Assembly (NCBI RefSeq): GCF_025685425.1
Contig: NZ_JAGTAS010000053.1
Span: 158,368 to 222,367, forward strand
From: Terriglobus albidus
Lineage (GTDB): Bacteria > Acidobacteriota > Terriglobia > Terriglobales > Acidobacteriaceae
DNA: 64,000 nt
Direction of reading: 5' to 3'
The notes beneath the pieces were generated by a model, which was not told where the DNA came from, did no database searches, and saw only the letters and a program-made list of their open reading frames with translations. The position numbers were made by a program, and so were the translations under genes. Below, piece after piece: positions 9,901-17,301 of the stretch (within the stretch, counting starts at the first letter, position 1; every line of letters begins with the position of its first letter).

Positions 9901-10356
9901 GCCGGCGGATGGCAGTTATCCGGTATCTTCCAGTTCCAGACGGGACGGCCTTTCACCATCTCCAATAGTTCCAGCAACAACAGCCGTTCTTTCGGGAATG
10001 CTGATCGTCCCAATATCGTGGCCGGACAGGACCCGAACGCAGGTCCGAAGACTGTGGCGCAGTGGTTCAATACCGCAGCCTTTGCTCTAGCGCCAACAAC
10101 CCGATTCGGAAATGCCGGCCGTAATATTGTCATCGGACCGAAGTTCACGCAGTTGGACCTGACGCTCTCTCGTGAGTTCCCGATCCTCGAACACTTGAGA
10201 GGACAGTTCCGTGCCGAGTCTTTCAACTTATTGAATCATCCGAACTTCCTCAATCCGCTGACAACTGGCGTTCAGTTTGGCGCAACCGGATTCGGCGCCC
10301 TTACTCAGGCCAATACACCGCGCGATATGCAATTCAGCATGCGTATCCTGTACTAA
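6988..10356 (+). CDS. TonB-dependent receptor with N-terminal carboxypeptidase-regulatory-like domain
   Basis: This 1122-residue outer-membrane transporter has a signal peptide ending near S-A-S-A-Q, then a Cna-B/CarboxypepD_reg-like beta domain (about 35-120, with G-A-T-I-P-G-A-T-V and P-N-G-L-Y-T-V-T-N-L), a plug domain (about 125-260, with N-G-I-Y-N-N-D and E-Y-G-R-M-A-G-G-Q-V), and a long beta-barrel ending in an aromatic residue (I-L-Y). This is the oversized receptor type common in Acidobacteriota, in place of SusC/SusD pairs. GGAGG precedes the ATG. The M20 hydrolase gene follows 34 bases downstream, so the imported ligand is probably a peptide-like or amidated compound, by inference only. 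Confidence 0.92.
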   Translation: MSSLGRRRYPSISISLSLMLLFAVTFLQSASAQTVNATLTGHVEDSQGATIPGATVSVKNTGTGAVRTTVTDPNGLYTVTNLQPGAYEVTTTMNGFSTKTLTGLTLNVGDTQELPISLIVGGVNDTVNVEAAEPLLQTQSSSNGTLVDNKQVVELPLANRQFYSLALLSPAAYQPAQNSTLGFRGGINIAGASEISNQFTFNGIYNNDMGVAQPSYRPSVETIQEFRLLTGVYPAEYGRMAGGQVVVISKSGTNAFHGSVYEFLRNEITDAKPYFTQAGAKKPSYKQNTFGATLGGPVWKDHTFFFFGYEGQRIRQAVTAVATVPTTDMLSGIFNVGKTLYNPRTGTALTANCGTGCYNLTTLLAGTQRGQWGSTGAAAGQAIAKLGFPTPSLATGTGIYPANNYSFQETRSENMDEYTIRVDHKLTEKDGLSGSFNIFKDPAFEPSNSLCSSYVVPKFGCYTNQISTLANVTYTRVLTPSLLNEFRAGYQRLQQPRIQEDNTAVGSSYSGLPGGPYFTQAGYANNSGLPNTAVSGFATIGGATNLPQNRWDSHYQLVDSISWTHGKHTVKTGIDLLLARSINLITSSGRGAFSVNDANIVSANGGSHLGSVGDSMADLLLGLSYTSTVGTTAPVVYLNFFGNHLFVQDDYRITPRLTLNVGLRWELDTPVYTPNGTVSRFDIASQTFVDSRNGAFKHLYNYDWNNWAPRLGFSWQPFSDDKTVVKGAFGTFYNTPLLYNQFLNFGTQYPYRIIGTSTSTASTANSINTVSLDAPFAGAATSCATGTQTSCSASLSPLSVNANYRTPYINEWSFGLQQSLGKSMVFESTYFASKGTKLPLSINLNQINVNNLAQGATTTQAMRPFANFSTVSNQDTRSNSEFHSWQNSLKQSYSNGVTFILSYTWGKSIDGGGGIGSGSNSSGSPQNIYNLKAERALSDFNVAHRLVFSPVAQLPFGKGKKWLNSGVSGAIAGGWQLSGIFQFQTGRPFTISNSSSNNSRSFGNADRPNIVAGQDPNAGPKTVAQWFNTAAFALAPTTRFGNAGRNIVIGPKFTQLDLTLSREFPILEHLRGQFRAESFNLLNHPNFLNPLTTGVQFGATGFGALTQANTPRDMQFSMRILY

Positions 10357-10390
10357 TCGCGTCAACACAATCAACACGGAGAACGTAGAC

Positions 10391-11977
10391 GTGAAGCTCA
10401 AATTCAGCAGTCTCGCATTTCTTCCCTTTCTGGCCGGGGGCATCAGCCCCGGCCAGAACTCTTTGACACTAGAGAAGACCGCGTTGGTCCAGCATGTCGA
10501 TAAAAACGCAAAGCTGGCGCAGGTGATGGTCGATACCGTTTTCTCCTACGGCGAGCTTGGCTTCCAGGAGTTCGAGACGTCGAAATATTTGACTGGAATC
10601 CTTGAGAAGAATGGATTCAAAGTCGAACGTGGCATCGCCGGTATCCCCACGGCGTGGATGGCAAGCTGGGGCTCCGGTAAGCCGGTGATCGCTCTCGGCT
10701 CCGATATCGACTGCATTCCACAGGCATCGCAGAAACCAGGTGTCGCATGGCACGAGCCGCTTATTCCGGGAGCTCCAGGACACGGTGAAGGACATAATTC
10801 TGGCGTTCCGCTCAATATCCTCGCGGCACTGGCGGTTAAGGAGCAGATGGAGAAGAACCATCTCTCCGGCACAATCAAGATATGGCCAGGTGTTGCCGAG
10901 GAGCTTCTGGGCGCAAAAGCCTATTACGTCCGTGATGGCTACTTCAAAGACGTTGATGCTGTCCTCTTCGCCCACGTCGGTACCAATCTGGGGGCTCGCT
11001 GGGGAGAGGGCGGACAAACCGGACTGATCTCACTTCAGTACAACTTCCATGGAGAGTCGGCTCACGCGGCTGCTGCCCCGTGGCGGGGTAAGTCAGCTCT
11101 TGACGCTGTCGAGCTTATGGATGCCGGCTGGAACTTCCACCGTGAGCATCTCCGCCCTCAGCAGCGTTCACACTATGTCATCACCAATGGCGGCGATCAG
11201 CCGAATGTCGTTCCTCAATCTGCTGCGGCCTGGTATTACTTCCGTGAACTCGACTACGACCACATCAAAGGTCTTTGGGAAGACGGTGACCGTATGGCCA
11301 AAGGCGCCGCTCTCATGACCCAGACCACATGGGACGAAACCATCCTCGGCTCCGCGTGGCCTGGACATTACAACAAGCCCATCGCCGAAGATCTGAATGC
11401 CAATGCGACACAGATCGGATTGCCGGTATGGTCCGCTGATGACCAGGCGCTGGCCAAGGCATTGCAGCACGAAATCGGAGCTCCGGAGAGTGGCCTGGAC
11501 ACCGAGTTGCATACACCGCGTCCACCATCGACCATGGCAAGCTCAGAGAGTGGTCCCTCTGACGATATCGGCGACATCTCATGGAACGTACCCACCATCG
11601 TTCTCTCCTATCCCGCCAACATTCCCAACCTTCCCGGACATAACTGGGCTAACGCTATCGCTATGGCAACACCCATCGCACATAAAGGTGTCATCACTGG
11701 CGCCAAGGTACAGGCAATGACGCTTTACGACCTGATGACCAAACCTGAGCTGGTAGCCGCGGCAAAGGACTACTTCATCAACGTCCAGACCAAGACCGTA
11801 AAGTACAAGTCTCTTGTTCGGCCGGAAGATAAGCCCGCGATCTTCATGAACAAGGCCACGATGGAAAAGTATCGGGCAGAGATGCAGAAGTACTACTACG
11901 ACGCCTCGAAGTATCCGACCTACCTCGACCAACTTGGGATCAAGTACCCGACCCTTACCAAACCAGCAAGCAGGTAG
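10391..11977 (+). CDS. M20-family amidohydrolase, AbgB-like, exported
   Basis: This 528-residue protein is placed at GTG 10391, preceded by GGAGAA, because that start begins a signal-like N-terminus (Met-Lys-Leu-Lys, hydrophobic, ending near P-G-Q); the frame is open further upstream but there overlaps the receptor gene. It resembles the AbgB subunit of p-aminobenzoyl-glutamate hydrolase: G-S-D-I-D near 103-107, G-H-G-E-G-H-N-S-G at 130-138, E-E-L-L-G-A-K, the dimerisation-domain H-G-x-S-A-H-A-A, and the late D-D-I-G-D-I-S-W. Unlike cytoplasmic AbgB it appears to be secreted. It lies 34 bases after the receptor and is probably cotranscribed. The reaction is likely amide hydrolysis of an N-acylated amino acid or folate-type fragment. 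Confidence 0.88.
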   Translation: MKLKFSSLAFLPFLAGGISPGQNSLTLEKTALVQHVDKNAKLAQVMVDTVFSYGELGFQEFETSKYLTGILEKNGFKVERGIAGIPTAWMASWGSGKPVIALGSDIDCIPQASQKPGVAWHEPLIPGAPGHGEGHNSGVPLNILAALAVKEQMEKNHLSGTIKIWPGVAEELLGAKAYYVRDGYFKDVDAVLFAHVGTNLGARWGEGGQTGLISLQYNFHGESAHAAAAPWRGKSALDAVELMDAGWNFHREHLRPQQRSHYVITNGGDQPNVVPQSAAAWYYFRELDYDHIKGLWEDGDRMAKGAALMTQTTWDETILGSAWPGHYNKPIAEDLNANATQIGLPVWSADDQALAKALQHEIGAPESGLDTELHTPRPPSTMASSESGPSDDIGDISWNVPTIVLSYPANIPNLPGHNWANAIAMATPIAHKGVITGAKVQAMTLYDLMTKPELVAAAKDYFINVQTKTVKYKSLVRPEDKPAIFMNKATMEKYRAEMQKYYYDASKYPTYLDQLGIKYPTLTKPASR

Positions 11978-11987
11978 GAGGCGAGCA

Positions 11988-12019
11988 AAGGGCCGCGGAG
12001 TTCTATCTCCGCGACCCTT
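11988..12019. terminator. Hairpin between convergent genes, possible bidirectional terminator
   Basis: AAGGGCCGCGGAG pairs with CTCCGCGACCCTT around a 6-base loop, with one mismatch. It lies between the M20 hydrolase stop (11977) and the convergent permease stop (12039). There is no clear T-run, so it may work poorly as an intrinsic terminator. Confidence 0.5.
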
Positions 12020-12038
12020 GCCGCAATCGTACCGCTAC

Positions 12039-13643
12039 CTACTCATAGCGGAGCGAAGTCATTGGCGTCACCCGCGAGGCCTCGCGGGCTGGATAGTAAC
12101 CGAACAAGATTCCTACCACGGCTGAGAGACCGAACGAGATGAAGATCGCGAGGGGGGAGATACTCGTCGACCAGGCAACCATCCTGGTAATGGAGCCGGA
12201 GGCAAGCACTCCAAACAGGATGCCGAGCACTCCTCCCGTAAGGCTCAGCGTCACCGCCTCTATCAGGAACTGCAGCATTACCTCATTCGACCGTGCACCC
12301 ACCGCACGCCGAATGCCGATCTCCTTTGTACGTTCGGTCACTGAGAGCAGCATGATGTTCATGATGCCGATACCGCCGACGATCAGCGAAACCGAAGCGA
12401 TGCTGGCCAGCAGAGCTGTCATGGTACGGCTTGCCCGGTCGAGGGTCTTACCTAACTGCTCCAGTGTCACTTTATCGAGGTTAGTGACATTCCCGGTGAT
12501 AGCACGCGCGATATCGGTGCGCATGCCTCCCCGCGCCAGCGACTTGCGTGCCTGGCTGGAGACAACGAAGTCATCAGGATCCTCGTGCGCCAATCCATGA
12601 CGCTGCCGAAGGAGAGCTGCGATGCTCTTCGTTACGCGCGTGACGTCGCCGGTTGAGACAGTGGATACGGTGATCGAGTCTAGCGCCTGCTTGCCAAGCA
12701 GATTCTGCCCTGTCGTTACCGGCACATAGATAGCATCGAATTGATCGTCACCGATCGCTGCCGGCACCATCCAGCTACTACTGCCAACCACTCCGACAAC
12801 ATGAAAGCTTCTTCCCCGGATCGTAACGTTCCTGCCTATCGGATTCGCATTTCCGAAGAGCCTCTCTGCGGCAATGCTTCCTAATACGATCGTGTTCGCA
12901 GCAGTTGCGATCTCATTTCCGGAGAAGAAACGTCCTTTCGTAAAGGTCCATGCCCTTCTTATAGAAGGCAGATCCTTTCCCTCTCCATGCATACGTGTGT
13001 ACCAGGTAGCATCAGCAGCTTTGACCAGAACGTTCTCAGCAACTCCGGCGGAGGTCCACTGAACACCATTCAGATCGGCAATCGCATCTGCATCGGAGAG
13101 GCTGAGCTTGTCAGAAGCTCCAAGACCTGCCGCGTTCTCACCGCTATGAGCGATCCCCTGTTGCGGATTCGTTCCCGGCTGGAACACTCTTGTCAACGAC
13201 ACAGGAGACGATGGCTTCCACGTTAGAGCATTTTCCCTGTTGCTGGGTATCCCGGAAGGAGCGTGCAGCGGCATTTTCATTGCGGAAAACGCCCATAGAC
13301 GCGGATGCTCGACTCTACACCTACAGGGAAAATGCTCTAGCGTTCGAAAACGAGCACGATAGCCCTCTGGAAGATAGGCTGCTGGCTCTTCCGCCTCGCC
13401 CTGGCTCGTCCACTGCTGCTGCATCTTGTAGTTGCCGGAGCTGACGACGATCACGTTCATACCAGCGGCGCGGACCTGGTCCTGAATTGCTGCCTGTGCT
13501 CCGCTGCCCAGGGCAATCATGGTAAGCACGGTAGCTACACCAATCGTCATGCCACACATAGTAAGAATCGTCTGCAGCTTATTCCGCTGCAGCGCTCGCC
13601 AGGCGATGGCTGTACTCTTTCGAATCGAAGTGAGGTCTGCCAT
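12039..13643 (-). CDS. MacB-like ABC permease carrying an in-frame palindromic-element insertion
   Basis: This 534-residue permease starts at ATG 13643, nine bases after the preceding permease. It has an N-terminal TM helix (about 25-45), a periplasmic MacB_PCD-like domain, and a C-terminal FtsX domain with three TM helices (about 410-525, with G-G-I-G-I-M-N-I-M-L and R-R-A-V-G-A-R). Residues 102-139 are not permease sequence: they are the translation of element copy 4, which lies within the gene and keeps the frame open with no stop. The paralogue at 15013-16467 has a region of normal length here, so this is an insertion into a variable periplasmic loop. Whether the protein still works is unknown, but the rest of the gene is undamaged. 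Confidence 0.92.
   Translation of the reverse strand: MADLTSIRKSTAIAWRALQRNKLQTILTMCGMTIGVATVLTMIALGSGAQAAIQDQVRAAGMNVIVVSSGNYKMQQQWTSQGEAEEPAAYLPEGYRARFRTLEHFPCRCRVEHPRLWAFSAMKMPLHAPSGIPSNRENALTWKPSSPVSLTRVFQPGTNPQQGIAHSGENAAGLGASDKLSLSDADAIADLNGVQWTSAGVAENVLVKAADATWYTRMHGEGKDLPSIRRAWTFTKGRFFSGNEIATAANTIVLGSIAAERLFGNANPIGRNVTIRGRSFHVVGVVGSSSWMVPAAIGDDQFDAIYVPVTTGQNLLGKQALDSITVSTVSTGDVTRVTKSIAALLRQRHGLAHEDPDDFVVSSQARKSLARGGMRTDIARAITGNVTNLDKVTLEQLGKTLDRASRTMTALLASIASVSLIVGGIGIMNIMLLSVTERTKEIGIRRAVGARSNEVMLQFLIEAVTLSLTGGVLGILFGVLASGSITRMVAWSTSISPLAIFISFGLSAVVGILFGYYPAREASRVTPMTSLRYE
13224..13339 (+). repeat. Palindromic TA-ended element, copy 4, inside a permease gene
   Basis: Full-length copy with TA at 13224-13225 and 13338-13339, left end TAGAGCATTTTCCCTG and right end CAGGGAAAATGCTCTA. 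Counting one TA as target duplication, the inserted length is 114 bases, exactly 38 codons. Read on the minus strand it encodes L-E-H-F-P-C-R-C-R-V then further residues ending S-N-R-E-N-A-L without a stop. Confidence 0.97.
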
Positions 13644-13651
13644 GCGGTGTC

Positions 13652-15013
13652 TTACTCGAAACGCAGGGCGTCGATGGGATTCAGCTTCGAAGCACGGCGG
13701 GCCGGGTAGAAACCAAAGAAGACACCGGTGGCCGCGGCGATGCCAAACGCCATGGCAACGGCCGTGGGGGACACGGTGGCATCCCATTGCAACGTACGTG
13801 TGATGGTGAATGAAGCTAGAAATCCGAGGATGATTCCGAGAACTCCCCCTGAGACGCCGAGGGTCACGGCTTCGACGAGGAACTGCATCAGGACGTCGTA
13901 GGAGCGTGCCCCAACCGCGCGACGGATGCCGATCTCACGCGTCCGTTCCGTGACTGAGACAAGCATGATGTTCATGATGCCAATGCCCCCGACGATGAGT
14001 GAGATAGTCGCGATTGCAGCTAACAGGGCCGTCATCGTCTGCCCGGCACGGTTCAGGGTTCCGGACATCTCCTGCATGTTGACCTGATCCATCTGAGGCA
14101 TATTAGCGAGAATGAAGGCGGCCACAGAAGTATTCAGCCCCTTAGTCAGAGCCTCCGAGGCCTGTGTCTTGACGGTGAAGTCATCCGGAGTTCCGCTCAT
14201 AGTGGCGCCCTGCAGACCTCCCAGGCCGAGGCCGGCAGAGGTTGAGGGCTTTGGGACCGACTCGAGTTTGTGACGTGAGCGAAGCAGCGGGACTATATCC
14301 CTGGCGACGTCTGAGGCCTTGCCGGCTTCTTCCGCCGAAACCATGATGTTCGACAGATAGCTGATACCAAGCATCTTCTGCAACTTGGTGTAAGGGATGA
14401 TCGCCATCTGCGACTGCTCTTCGTCGCTGGTGGAGAAGACGCCCTTCACCTTGAACTTTTCACCGTGGATCTCGATCTCTTCTCCGACTGGATTGACATC
14501 GGCAAAGAGGTTATCCCCCAAGGTGGCGCCGATGACAGCCACATTCTCGGCGTCCTCCACCGCGCCTTTCTTGAAGAACTTCCCTTCTTCAAAGTTCCAG
14601 TCATACATCTCAGCGTAGTCCGCATCGACGCCATAGACCTGGGTGTAGGTCTTGTCGTTGCCGTAGGCTACCCATCCGCGCATGCGTGTCAACGGAGAGA
14701 CATGAGCCACACCTTGCACCTGGGAGCGGATAGCTTCGGCGTCGTCAGCAATCAGGTTGGTGGCTGAGCCTAGGCCGGTGGCGATCTTGGACTCTTCTCC
14801 GCCGCGTGTAAAGTTGCCGGCACGCACATTGATAAGGGTTGTGCCGGCCGATTTCACATCCTTAGAGACAGACTGCTGAGCTCCGGTGCCAAGAGCGAAC
14901 ATCGTCAGCACCGCTGCGACGCCAATAGTCATACCGAGCATGGCAAGGCAGGTGCGCAGCTTATTGGTTTTGAGAGCTTTAACCGCAATCTTGAAGCTTT
15001 TGCTGATCACCAT
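13652..15013 (-). CDS. MacB-like ABC transporter permease
   Basis: This 453-residue permease has the MacB/FtsX layout: basic N-terminus, first TM helix (about 18-40, L-A-M-L-G-M-T-I-G-V-A-A-V-L), periplasmic domain (about 50-320), then three TM helices including G-G-I-G-I-M-N-I-M-L-V-S-V-T-E-R and the R-R-A-V-G-A-R cytoplasmic loop, ending in P-I-D-A-L-R-F-E. It overlaps the start of its neighbour tightly (the next gene upstream stops at 15013) and is the middle permease of three. MacB-type systems use mechanotransmission to expel substrates such as macrolides, siderophores, lipopeptides or toxins from the periplasm; the substrate here is unknown. Confidence 0.92.
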   Translation of the reverse strand: MVISKSFKIAVKALKTNKLRTCLAMLGMTIGVAAVLTMFALGTGAQQSVSKDVKSAGTTLINVRAGNFTRGGEESKIATGLGSATNLIADDAEAIRSQVQGVAHVSPLTRMRGWVAYGNDKTYTQVYGVDADYAEMYDWNFEEGKFFKKGAVEDAENVAVIGATLGDNLFADVNPVGEEIEIHGEKFKVKGVFSTSDEEQSQMAIIPYTKLQKMLGISYLSNIMVSAEEAGKASDVARDIVPLLRSRHKLESVPKPSTSAGLGLGGLQGATMSGTPDDFTVKTQASEALTKGLNTSVAAFILANMPQMDQVNMQEMSGTLNRAGQTMTALLAAIATISLIVGGIGIMNIMLVSVTERTREIGIRRAVGARSYDVLMQFLVEAVTLGVSGGVLGIILGFLASFTITRTLQWDATVSPTAVAMAFGIAAATGVFFGFYPARRASKLNPIDALRFE

Positions 15014-16467
15014 TACTCAAACCTCAACGACGTCAAAGGTGCGACGCGCGATGCTTCCCGAGCGGGATAGTAGCCGAAGAAGACGCCGACCGCTGCGGAG
15101 ATGCCGAACGACAACACGATCGAAAACGGCGAAACGCTAGTCGACCACTGTACGACATGTGAGATAGAGATTGCGGCGACAACGCCCATCAGAATGCCCA
15201 GCAGACCTCCAACTACACTGAGTGTTACTGACTCGTAGATGAACTGCATCAGAACTTCCTTCTCACGTGCACCGACGGCGCGGCGAATGCCTATCTCGCG
15301 GGTGCGCTCCGTGACCGAGAGCATCATGATGTTCATGATGCCGATGCCGCCGACGATTAGCGACACAGTCGCGATACTGGCCAGTAATGCAGTCATCGTC
15401 CTGCTGGATTTATCGAGGGTCTTGCCGAGTTGATCGAGCGTGATCTTTTCCAGGCCGGAGACGTTTCCGGTGACCGCTTGCGCCACATCCGGACGGAGAC
15501 CACCTTTGAGCAGCGCCTTACTGGCCTGACTGGTCACGGTGAAGTCGTCGGGATGATTGGTATCGATGCCGTGGCGCGAGCGTAGAACGGTTGTAATTGT
15601 CTTTGCGACACGGGTTACATCTCCGGTCGACTCTGTCGTCACAGTAATATCGTTGAGCTTCGTAAGATTGAGCAGACTCTGCATGGTGGTCACAGGGATA
15701 TAGACGGCGTCAAACTGGTCATCCCCGGCTTCGGGAGTTACCATCCAGTTCGCGCTGGTAACGACGCCGATCACCTTAAACGGCTGCTTCCATAAGGAAA
15801 CCGTCTCGCCGACAGGACTCTTATCACCAAAGAGCTTCTCCGCGACAATGCTTCCCAAAACAACAACCTGCTCCTTATTCCGCTGTTGCCTTGCGCTGAA
15901 GAATCCGCCGTGAGTGAATCTCCAGGATCTGCGTATCTCAGGCAGTGCACTACCGTCGCCGTGGACACGTGTGAACCAGCGGGTATCGCCGCTGGCAACG
16001 TGCACGTTCTCATGAACGCCTTCGACCGCATACTGTACCCCCTTGATCTCGCGGACAGCCTCGGCATCATCAAGCGTCAAAGTTGCCGCCGCCCCAAGGC
16101 CAGCCTCTGAGTCGCCGAGACGCTGGCGCGAAGTTGGGTGATCGTGAACTGCAAACGGATCGTCTTCCGGATGAAACATCGCAAGCTGCAGATGTTCAGT
16201 CTCCGGATTACGGAGGCGGCCCATCTCGATGGCATCATCCGGCGGGCGCTCCCGCTGGGCCTGATAGTTACCTGCGGTGACCAGCAGCATGTTCATTCCG
16301 GCTGCCTTGACTTGGTCCTGGATCGCCCGTTGCGCTCCGCTGCCGAGAGCGATCATCGTCAAGACGGTGGCCACGCCGATAGTCATGCCCAGCATGGTCA
16401 AGGCGGTCTGCATCCGGTTGCGCCGCAGCGCTTTCCACGCAATCACGAGTGTATTGGGTAAGACCAC
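15013..16467 (-). CDS. MacB-like ABC transporter permease
   Basis: This 484-residue permease is the closest paralogue of the one at 12039-13643: both begin with T-x-x-I-A-W-K/R-A-L-x-R-N-K/R and share the G-S-G-A-Q-x-A-I-Q-D-Q-V-x-A-A-G-M-N segment after the first TM helix. The periplasmic domain is about 60-360 and the FtsX domain with three TM helices follows. The gene begins within one base of the ATPase stop (16467) and runs into the next permease (15013), so translation is probably coupled through the operon. Confidence 0.92.
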   Translation of the reverse strand: MVLPNTLVIAWKALRRNRMQTALTMLGMTIGVATVLTMIALGSGAQRAIQDQVKAAGMNMLLVTAGNYQAQRERPPDDAIEMGRLRNPETEHLQLAMFHPEDDPFAVHDHPTSRQRLGDSEAGLGAAATLTLDDAEAVREIKGVQYAVEGVHENVHVASGDTRWFTRVHGDGSALPEIRRSWRFTHGGFFSARQQRNKEQVVVLGSIVAEKLFGDKSPVGETVSLWKQPFKVIGVVTSANWMVTPEAGDDQFDAVYIPVTTMQSLLNLTKLNDITVTTESTGDVTRVAKTITTVLRSRHGIDTNHPDDFTVTSQASKALLKGGLRPDVAQAVTGNVSGLEKITLDQLGKTLDKSSRTMTALLASIATVSLIVGGIGIMNIMMLSVTERTREIGIRRAVGAREKEVLMQFIYESVTLSVVGGLLGILMGVVAAISISHVVQWSTSVSPFSIVLSFGISAAVGVFFGYYPAREASRVAPLTSLRFE

Positions 16468-17222
16468 TACCTCACCTCTTCGACGGCAATCGGCAGACTC
16501 TCCAGTTCCCCGCTGGCGTGGCGCCGGCTGTCGTTCGCTACGTCCGTAAGGATGTTGCCATCCTTGAAGGTCATGATGCGCGAGCCGTAGGCGGCTACAT
16601 CCATCTCATGGGTGATGAGCACGATGGTGATGCCGCGTTCACGCTGCAACGACTGGAAGATTTCCATTACTTCGATCGATGTTTTGCTGTCGAGATTTCC
16701 AGTTGGCTCGTCCGCCAGCAGGATGGATGGATTATTGAGCAACGCGCGTGCGATGGCGACACGCTGCTGCTGTCCGCCCGAAAGCTGGTTGGTATGGTGG
16801 TCCCAACGGGACTCCAGACCGACAGACTCCAGTGCGGCCATGGCGCGCTTCCGGCGCTCCGCTGCGGAAACATTCCCGGTACCGTACAGCAATGGGAGCT
16901 CGACATTTTCCAAGGCCGAAGTGCGGGTGAGCAGATTGAATCCCTGGAAGACAAAGCCGATCTGCTTGTTCCGGACGAGTGAGATCTCGTCATCGCTGAG
17001 GCGGGAAACATCGCGCCCATCGAGAAAATACTGCCCGCTGGTCGGCTGATCTAGACACCCAAGGATGTGCATCAGTGTCGACTTCCCGGAACCGGAAGGG
17101 CCAATCACCGAAACGAATTCGCCGGGATAGATATCCAGCGAGATCGAACGCAAAGCATGGACCTGGTGCTCACCGACATGATAGGTCTTCGTCAGGCTAC
17201 GAACGGAAATCACAGGATTCAT
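16467..17222 (-). CDS. MacB/LolD-type ABC transporter ATPase
   Basis: This 251-residue ATPase energises the three downstream permeases. Walker A is G-P-S-G-S-G-K-S-T (41-49), the Q-loop is V-F-Q-G-F-N-L-L (91-98), the ABC signature L-S-G-G-Q-Q-Q-R is at 147-154, Walker B I-L-L-A-D-E-P at 167-173, and the H-loop I-T-H-E near 203-206. It is the first gene of the four-gene transporter operon. No HlyD-type periplasmic adaptor or TolC-like gene is next to it, which is unusual for a true MacAB pump. Confidence 0.96.
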   Translation of the reverse strand: MNPVISVRSLTKTYHVGEHQVHALRSISLDIYPGEFVSVIGPSGSGKSTLMHILGCLDQPTSGQYFLDGRDVSRLSDDEISLVRNKQIGFVFQGFNLLTRTSALENVELPLLYGTGNVSAAERRKRAMAALESVGLESRWDHHTNQLSGGQQQRVAIARALLNNPSILLADEPTGNLDSKTSIEVMEIFQSLQRERGITIVLITHEMDVAAYGSRIMTFKDGNILTDVANDSRRHASGELESLPIAVEEVR

Positions 17223-17301
17223 GACGAATGTCTCTTTCTGTGTATGGACCTCTAGCAGCGCCCTGAAAGACGCTGCTGGAGGTCGTTACGTTGATGGAGA
17301 C

